Positions 63,842-64,000 of a stretch of DNA of 64,000 nucleotides are shown here, in pieces; position 1 is the stretch's first letter, and every line of letters starts with the position of its first letter. The notes below the pieces were generated by a model. It was not told the DNA's origin. It did not search any database and saw nothing but the letters and a program-made list of their open reading frames with translations. Position numbers and translations under genes: made by a program. The DNA lies in NCBI GenBank assembly GCA_041390105.1, contig JAWKQO010000001.1, forward strand, positions 746,001 to 810,000, read 5' to 3'. Source of the stretch: Gemmatimonadota bacterium (GTDB taxonomy: Bacteria; Gemmatimonadota; Gemmatimonadetes; Longimicrobiales; Gaopeijiaceae).

Positions 63842-64000
63842 TCACCCTCCGGGATTCGTGAGGCCGGGCCGTGCGAACACGAAATGTAGGTGGTCGCCCT
63901 CTCGTAGGACGTACGCACCCACTTGATCCGCCTTCTCCGCGGCCTGCAAGATGTCGATCACCTGTGCCCCCTGGCACTGACCGTAGTGCAACCGGTGCGT
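63842..64000 (-). CDS. C-terminal fragment of a protein cut by the window edge
   Basis: Only the last 52 residues are present (ending EGDHLHFVFARPGLTNPGG). The GDHLHFVFARP ending recalls zinc peptidases of the M15 D,D-carboxypeptidase group, where this strand holds a metal-binding histidine, but so little is visible that the family stays uncertain. The stop lies six bases before the FIMAH gene start, so both probably share one transcript. Confidence 0.5.
   Translation of the reverse strand, partial: THRLHYGQCQGAQVIDILQAAEKADQVGAYVLREGDHLHFVFARPGLTNPGG

Overview
The window is a dense, GC-rich bacterial chromosome segment with about 56 protein genes, one tRNA and no gap over 300 bases without a gene. 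Secreted hydrolases (a ten-Asp-box VPS10-type propeller protein, an M1 peptidase, amidohydrolases, a lipoprotein beta-lactamase-fold hydrolase), Mycobacterium-type Sdh1 genes, an ECF factor of the TIGR02999 style, a FIMAH-domain surface protein and small carboxypeptidase-regulatory/plug proteins fit Gemmatimonadota or a related phylum. That placement is inference from gene style only; no rRNA is present. I saw no phage, insertion sequence, CRISPR array or defence island.

Layout, left to right. 0-6.4 kb: a leftward set (sodium:solute symporter cut by the window edge, small membrane partner, secreted anchored protein, M19 dipeptidase) diverges from a Rieske oxygenase, a DUF6504-like protein and the two subunits of an aconitase X dehydratase. 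6.4-10.4 kb: a SIMPL-domain protein diverges from the VPS10-type propeller protein. 10.5-15.8 kb: ribosomal protein L31 type B faces a self-regulated tetR-tolC-hlyD-MFS drug-efflux operon. 15.9-25.9 kb: secreted hydrolases, a cupin/PLP-enzyme/sodium symporter operon with stop-start overlaps, a beta-CASP nuclease and a methyltransferase.

26-30 kb: succinate dehydrogenase of the mycobacterial Sdh1 type plus a coupled TPR-like gene. 30-34.5 kb: a leftward operon (D-aminoacylase-like lipoprotein, two-TM protein, two ZIP transporters) running into the remains of a LuxE/PaaK-like ligase. 34.6-41 kb: a small unknown protein, dnaE2, an ECF sigma factor, a degenerate crotonase and a metallo-beta-lactamase-fold protein that seems to begin at a rare ATT codon. 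41-48.7 kb: citrate synthase, tRNA-Leu(CAA), aconitase, and a NosR-like flavo-iron-sulfur protein with its ApbE flavinyltransferase. 48.7-52.4 kb: an nfeD-floA operon with a proline-rich third gene, preceded by a lipoprotein gene. 52.5-55.5 kb: a TetR repressor with a perfect 18-bp palindrome, crotonase and aldehyde dehydrogenase. 55.6-58.2 kb: a secreted MBL protein, a plug-domain protein and beta-carbonic anhydrase. 58.3-62.9 kb: a tightly coupled thiolase/hydroxyacyl-CoA dehydrogenase/enoyl-CoA hydratase operon that ends in a DUF3311-SSS transporter pair. 62.9-64 kb: a FIMAH-domain exported protein and a gene cut by the right edge.

The most promising unexplained signal is a direct repeat, TTCGG-N6-TTCGG, directly in front of both the DUF6504-like gene and dnaE2, 31 kb apart. 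It may be a DNA-damage operator that joins parts of a dispersed translesion system.
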